64,000 nucleotides of DNA from NCBI RefSeq assembly GCF_003626635.1, contig NZ_RAZT01000006.1:310001-374000 (forward strand), read 5' to 3'. Below the pieces are notes generated by a model that saw nothing but the letters and a program-made list of their open reading frames with translations, was not told the DNA's origin and searched no databases. A program made the translations under genes and the position numbers. Shown piece by piece: positions 60,657-64,000 of the stretch. This stretch comes from Micromonospora musae (GTDB taxonomy: Bacteria > Actinomycetota > Actinomycetes > Mycobacteriales > Micromonosporaceae). The stretch's first letter is position 1. Each line of letters opens with the position of its first letter.

Positions 60657-61942
60657 TGCCCGGCGACGACCATCTGTTCCTCACAGCCGAGGAAGAATCC
60701 ATGCTGGCCGGGGAGCAGGGCCCGGCCACCGCGATGTGCATGCGGCTGATCGTCGGAGTGGCACGCGCGAACGGCGCCGAACGGTTGGTGCCGATCGAAT
60801 CGGCGCACGCCGACGGCTGCCTGTACCACGGCATGGCGGGGCTGGAGTTCACCGAACGGCTCGTCTCCCTCGGCGCCCGGGTGCGGGTGCGCACGACACT
60901 CAACGTCGGCTCGCTCGACCTGCTGCATCCCGGGCTGGTACGCGCCGACCCGGAGGTGGCCGAGAACGGCCGGCGCCTGATGGACGCGCACGTGGCCCTC
61001 GGCTGCGAGCCGATCTGGTCGTGCGCGCCCTACCAGGCCGGCCACCGCCCGGCAGCGGGCAGCCACGTGGCCTGGGCGGAGTCGAACGCCATCGCCTTCG
61101 TCAACTCGGTGCTCGGCGCGCGCACGGACCGCTACGGCGACTTCATCGACATCGCCGCCGGCATCGCCGGCCGGGTCCCCTACTCGGGCCTGCACCTGCA
61201 GCGCAACCGCACCGCCGCGCTGGTGCTCGACTTCTCCGCGGTCCCCGCCGCACTGCTCGACGACGACGTCGCCTGGCCCGCGATCGGGGCGCTGCTCGGG
61301 GAGTTCGCCGGAACCCGGGTCGCGGCTCTCACCGGCCTGCCGGGCGACCTGAACGACGGCGGGATCACCGAGGACCGACTCAAGGCGCTCGGCGCCACCG
61401 CCGCGTCCGCCGGCGGCGTCGCGCTCTTTCACATCGTCGGGGTGACCCCGGAGGCGCCGACGCTGGATGCGGTGCTCGCACCCGGGGCCACCACCGTGCC
61501 GGTGACGGCACACGACCTCAGGCGAGCGCGTGACCGGCTCAGCAGCGCCGCCACGACCTCACTCGACGCCGTCAGCCTCGGCACCCCCCACTTCTCGCTT
61601 TCCGAGTTCGCGGCGCTGGCGCGCGAGCTGCGGGACGGTCCGTCGTTCAGCCCGTCGGTCGACGTGTTCGTGTCGACCAGCCGGGCCGTGCTGGCCGAGG
61701 CGCAGGCACACGGGTACGCCGACGCCGTGCGCGACGCGGGTGGCCGCATCATCACCGACACCTGCACCTACGTGACACCCGTGCTGAGCGACGGGATCCG
61801 CACTGTGATGACGAACTCGGGCAAGTGGGCCTGGTACGCGCCGGCCAACCTTGGGATCGACACCGTACTGGGCAGCCTCGCCGAGTGCGTCGCCTCGGCA
61901 CGAGCCGGGAAGGTGGTACGCGATGAGCGGCTCTGGGGATAA
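60656..61942 (+). CDS. aconitase X catalytic (large) subunit, probable cis-3-hydroxyproline dehydratase
   Basis: A 428-residue AcnX_IIa-type large subunit (DUF521/aconitase-X family). It has LTAEEESMLAGEQGPATAMCM, then SAHADGCLYHG, CAPYQAGHRP, VAWAESNAIAFVNSVLGART and YGDFIDIAAGIAGRVPYSG. Iron-sulfur/active-site cysteines lie in TDTCTYVTP and MTNSGKWAWYAPANLG near the end. Bacterial AcnX with a small swivelling subunit is known to dehydrate cis-3-hydroxy-L-proline to delta1-pyrroline-2-carboxylate. The adjacent small subunit and reductase-type gene support that role. ATG 60656 overlaps the upstream relic's stop. Confidence 0.88.
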   Translation: MPGDDHLFLTAEEESMLAGEQGPATAMCMRLIVGVARANGAERLVPIESAHADGCLYHGMAGLEFTERLVSLGARVRVRTTLNVGSLDLLHPGLVRADPEVAENGRRLMDAHVALGCEPIWSCAPYQAGHRPAAGSHVAWAESNAIAFVNSVLGARTDRYGDFIDIAAGIAGRVPYSGLHLQRNRTAALVLDFSAVPAALLDDDVAWPAIGALLGEFAGTRVAALTGLPGDLNDGGITEDRLKALGATAASAGGVALFHIVGVTPEAPTLDAVLAPGATTVPVTAHDLRRARDRLSSAATTSLDAVSLGTPHFSLSEFAALARELRDGPSFSPSVDVFVSTSRAVLAEAQAHGYADAVRDAGGRIITDTCTYVTPVLSDGIRTVMTNSGKWAWYAPANLGIDTVLGSLAECVASARAGKVVRDERLWG

Positions 61943-62375
61943 GCCGGTGACGCTGTCCGGCCGCTCACTTCATCCCGGAGCGGCGGACGGCGTCGTCCTC
62001 GTGCTCGACGAACCGCTCTCGTTCTGGGGCGGTGTCGACGCGCGCGGGGTGGTCGTCGACGCGCACCATCCGCAACGCGGCGTCACGGTCGCCGGGCAGG
62101 TCCTCACGATGCAGACCGGGCGCGGGTCCAGCTCCTCAACGGCGGTGCTCGCGGAGCTGATCCGGTCCGGGCACGCGCCGGCGGCCCTCCTCCTGGCCGA
62201 GTGCGACGCGATCCTGGTGATCGGGGCCCTCGTCGCCGCCGAGATCTACGGCACCAGTCTGCCCATCGTGCAGCTCACCGACGACGACCTGGCACGACTG
62301 CACACCGGCACCCCCGCCGCCGTCCTCGCCCACACCGCACCCCGCCCGGCGACCGTGATTGCGAAGACCCGATGA
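61923..62375 (+). CDS. aconitase X swivel (small) subunit, DUF126
   Basis: A 150-residue swivelling-domain protein. It has LSGRSLHPGAADGVVLVLDE, PLSFWGGVDARGVVVD, VLTMQTGRGSSSSTAVLAEL (hinge with catalytic Ser run) and GALVAAEIYGTSLPIVQL. It complements the large subunit to make one aconitase X enzyme. Its ATG lies 20 bases inside the large-subunit gene and its stop overlaps the next start (ATGA), so the subunits are produced together. Confidence 0.9.
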   Translation: MSGSGDKPVTLSGRSLHPGAADGVVLVLDEPLSFWGGVDARGVVVDAHHPQRGVTVAGQVLTMQTGRGSSSSTAVLAELIRSGHAPAALLLAECDAILVIGALVAAEIYGTSLPIVQLTDDDLARLHTGTPAAVLAHTAPRPATVIAKTR

Positions 62376-63307
62376 CCGCGACCCTGCCGTACCTCGACGA
62401 GGCCGACGTCTTCGGCCTGGTGCCGTTCGCCGACGCCGTCGCCGCACTCGCGAAGGCCCTGTCCGGCGGGCTCGACCCGCAGGCGTCGCTGCAGCGCTCC
62501 ATCCACGACGTGGAGCAGGGGCAGCTGCTGCTGATGCCCGCCGAGACCGCCACCGCCATGGGCGTGAAGCTGAGCACTGTGGCTCCGGGCAACTCCGGCC
62601 GGGGCCTCCCCCGCGTCCAAGCGCTGTACGTGCTCTACGACCGGGTCACGCTGACACCGGTGGCCCTGCTGGACGGCACGGCCCTGACGACGTTGCGAAC
62701 CCCCGCGGTCTCCGCGGTCGCGGTCGACCACCTCGCCGCGCCCGGCGCGCGACACCTGCTCGTGCTCGGCTCCGGCCCACAGGCGTGGGGGCATGTCGAG
62801 GCGCTGCGAGCCGTTCGTCCGCTCAGCGACGTCACGGTGGTGGGCCGGGACCCCGACCGCGCGGCGGCCCTGGCGGCCAGGGTCCGGGACAGCGGCCTGG
62901 ACGCGCGCGTGGGCAGCCACGACGACGTCGCGGATGCGGACGTGGTGGTCTGCGCCACCACCGCCCGCCAGCCGCTCTTCGACGGCCGCCGGCTGCGCCC
63001 GGGAACCTGTGCGGTCGCGGTGGGCTCCCACGAGCCGGACGCCCGTGAACTCGACGACGTGACGATCGGCGCCGCCGAACGGGTGGTCGTCGAGTCCCGC
63101 GGCGTCGCGCTGCGGGAGGCGGGTGACATCATCCAGGCCGTACGCGCCGGCGTCGTCGCCGAGGACAGCCTCATCGAGCTACGCGATGCGGTACAGCTGG
63201 CACCCACCACCGGCTCATCGGTCTTCAAGAGCGTCGGCATGGGCTGGCAGGACCTCGTGGTAGCCGACCTGGCCCACCAGCGCTGGACGGAGCGAGGCCA
63301 GGCCTGA
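62372..63307 (+). CDS. ornithine cyclodeaminase/mu-crystallin-family, probable delta1-pyrroline-2-carboxylate reductase
   Basis: A 311-residue OCD/mu-crystallin-family protein. It has LLMPAETATAMGVKLSTVAPGN (substrate/NADH site), LLDGTALTTLRTPAVSAVA, the Rossmann motif LVLGSGPQAWGHVEAL and VVVCATTARQPLFDGRRLRPG. In 3-hydroxyproline degradation this family reduces the dehydratase product delta1-pyrroline-2-carboxylate to L-proline with NAD(P)H. Its place directly after the aconitase X subunits (ATGA overlap) supports that role over ornithine cyclisation. Last gene of the operon; a weak hairpin follows. Confidence 0.88.
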   Translation: MTATLPYLDEADVFGLVPFADAVAALAKALSGGLDPQASLQRSIHDVEQGQLLLMPAETATAMGVKLSTVAPGNSGRGLPRVQALYVLYDRVTLTPVALLDGTALTTLRTPAVSAVAVDHLAAPGARHLLVLGSGPQAWGHVEALRAVRPLSDVTVVGRDPDRAAALAARVRDSGLDARVGSHDDVADADVVVCATTARQPLFDGRRLRPGTCAVAVGSHEPDARELDDVTIGAAERVVVESRGVALREAGDIIQAVRAGVVAEDSLIELRDAVQLAPTTGSSVFKSVGMGWQDLVVADLAHQRWTERGQA

Positions 63308-63849
63308 CGTGGTCGTCGTCGGCCCGGCATTGTGAGGGCCGCCTGCGCCTACTACGCCGCGCGCGAACTTGTCGACACGCAGGCGCACCAGGCCATCCTG
63401 CGTCGCCTTCGGGAGGGAGGAATTGTTTCCACGATCAAGGCAGATCCTCGCAAGTCGAACCTTCGCCTCCATGGGAAGCGGTGACCACAGAGAGCTGACC
63501 GCATGAGCGAGCGGTGCCGCTTCTACCAGGGCCGCGAGGCTAAAGGACGTCTCGACCAATCCTTGAAGGATTGCGACACCGCCTGGGCAGTCGACGCCAA
63601 GGTTTTGCAATTCACCGGCCCGGGCCTGCCGTTGCAGGCCGAGGCGCTAGCGAGCAGGCAACCCCTGGACAGGGGCGGATGCTGTTCGAGGATCACTCGC
63701 TGCACTTTGGGATCGCGCAAGAGTAACGAGAGAGGGTGAGAGTGCCGATGTGACGACCACCCGGCCGCTCCACAGCGAGGAACTCGCGAGCACGGCTCCG
63801 AAGCGAGATGTTCTGGATCTGCTCTGACTTGTCCCGAGATCTTAATGTC
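63308..63849. other. 540-bp stretch without recognised gene
   Basis: A CGGCCC/GGGCCG hairpin just after 63320 may terminate the acnX operon. Elsewhere, frames on both strands are short and show no family features. The 3' end is likely the promoter region of the TrkA-N gene. Confidence 0.4.
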
Positions 63850-64000
63850 ATGTGCATGGTCGACCAGCGGCGCAGCCTCCGATACGTAGTCTGTGGTGAC
63901 GACCGCCTGGCGGTCGAACTGGTGAGGAACCTGGCGAGGCGGCCCGACGCGGTGGTGGCCGTTGTCTTACCGCCGGACGTCGCGGCGCGCTTTAAGGTCG
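63850..64000 (+). CDS. TrkA-N (RCK) NAD-binding domain protein, 3'-truncated by window edge
   Basis: The first 50 codons of a gene running out of the window. LRYVVCGDDRLAVELVRNLA is the N-terminal Rossmann strand and glycine loop of a TrkA-N/RCK domain, as in potassium-channel or Trk uptake regulators. A second strand follows (AVVAVVLPPDVAARF). ATG 63850 and ATG 63856 are both in frame; neither has a strong ribosome binding site. Whether a channel domain or a second RCK domain follows cannot be seen. Confidence 0.65.
   Translation, partial: MCMVDQRRSLRYVVCGDDRLAVELVRNLARRPDAVVAVVLPPDVAARFKV

Noticed and set aside
1..64000. tRNA, rRNA or plasmid/chromosome origin
   Set aside because: No cloverleaf with CCA-proximal pattern, no conserved rRNA stretches and no dnaA/rep gene with iterons was seen by eye; a tRNAscan run would be decisive.

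Overview
The window is high-GC actinobacterial DNA. Strong third-position GC bias, GTG starts, several leaderless promoters, many secreted hydrolases and the gene families present fit a soil or plant-associated filamentous actinomycete, most likely Micromonosporaceae (inference; no rRNA or tRNA marker is present). No rRNA, tRNA, CRISPR array or intact transposon was seen.

Left third (0-23 kb) is a patchwork of small, mostly unlinked genes: VOC/glyoxalase-fold proteins, an MDR oxidoreductase divergent from a TetR regulator that share a perfect 20-bp palindrome, a frameshifted YrhB/Imm35-type gene, a GyrI-like protein, a phytanoyl-CoA dioxygenase-type enzyme, a TrmH-type RNA methyltransferase, an inositol-monophosphatase-type phosphatase, a split methylase-like gene pair, a NTF2-like/PEP-mutase-like pair, two MFS transporters, a cupin with an FAD oxidoreductase, a Tat-exported beta-helix protein preceded by a LacI-type operator, LtrA, an AAC(3)-type acetyltransferase and a zinc-ribbon protein that has a paralogue at 33.3 kb.

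Centre (23-49 kb) is a uronate and polymer-degradation region. A leftward cluster (LacI regulator, lipoprotein, ABC ATPase, two permeases, altronate dehydratase, fructuronate reductase-type dehydrogenase) is divergent from uronate isomerase uxaC, with two LacI-consensus operators between them. A second LacI regulator is divergent from a 1371-residue secreted GH115 alpha-glucuronidase, which would release glucuronate extracellularly. Secreted peptidases lie around it: two paralogous X-Pro dipeptidyl-peptidase-type enzymes, an M36 fungalysin and, further right, an S8 subtilase. The region also holds decayed duplicates: a 3' fragment of uxaC, an internally deleted capA, an IS5-type transposase tail and a sigma-factor tail. 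A CHRD-domain protein with a HEDKG repeat tail carries an apparent one-base frameshift at a G tract.

Right part (53.8-63.3 kb) is a divergent hydroxyproline-type catabolic locus. Leftward are a livKHMGF-type ABC transporter, a proline racemase-family epimerase and a GntR regulator, ended by a strong terminator. Rightward are a truncated dihydrodipicolinate-synthase-like relic, the two subunits of aconitase X and an ornithine cyclodeaminase/delta1-pyrroline-2-carboxylate reductase-type enzyme, with overlapping start and stop codons. The window ends inside a TrkA-N domain gene.

Taken together, the secreted proteases, X-Pro peptidases, GH115, uronate pathway and hydroxyproline pathway suggest use of plant cell-wall material, perhaps hydroxyproline-rich glycoproteins. 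That link is inference from neighbourhood only.
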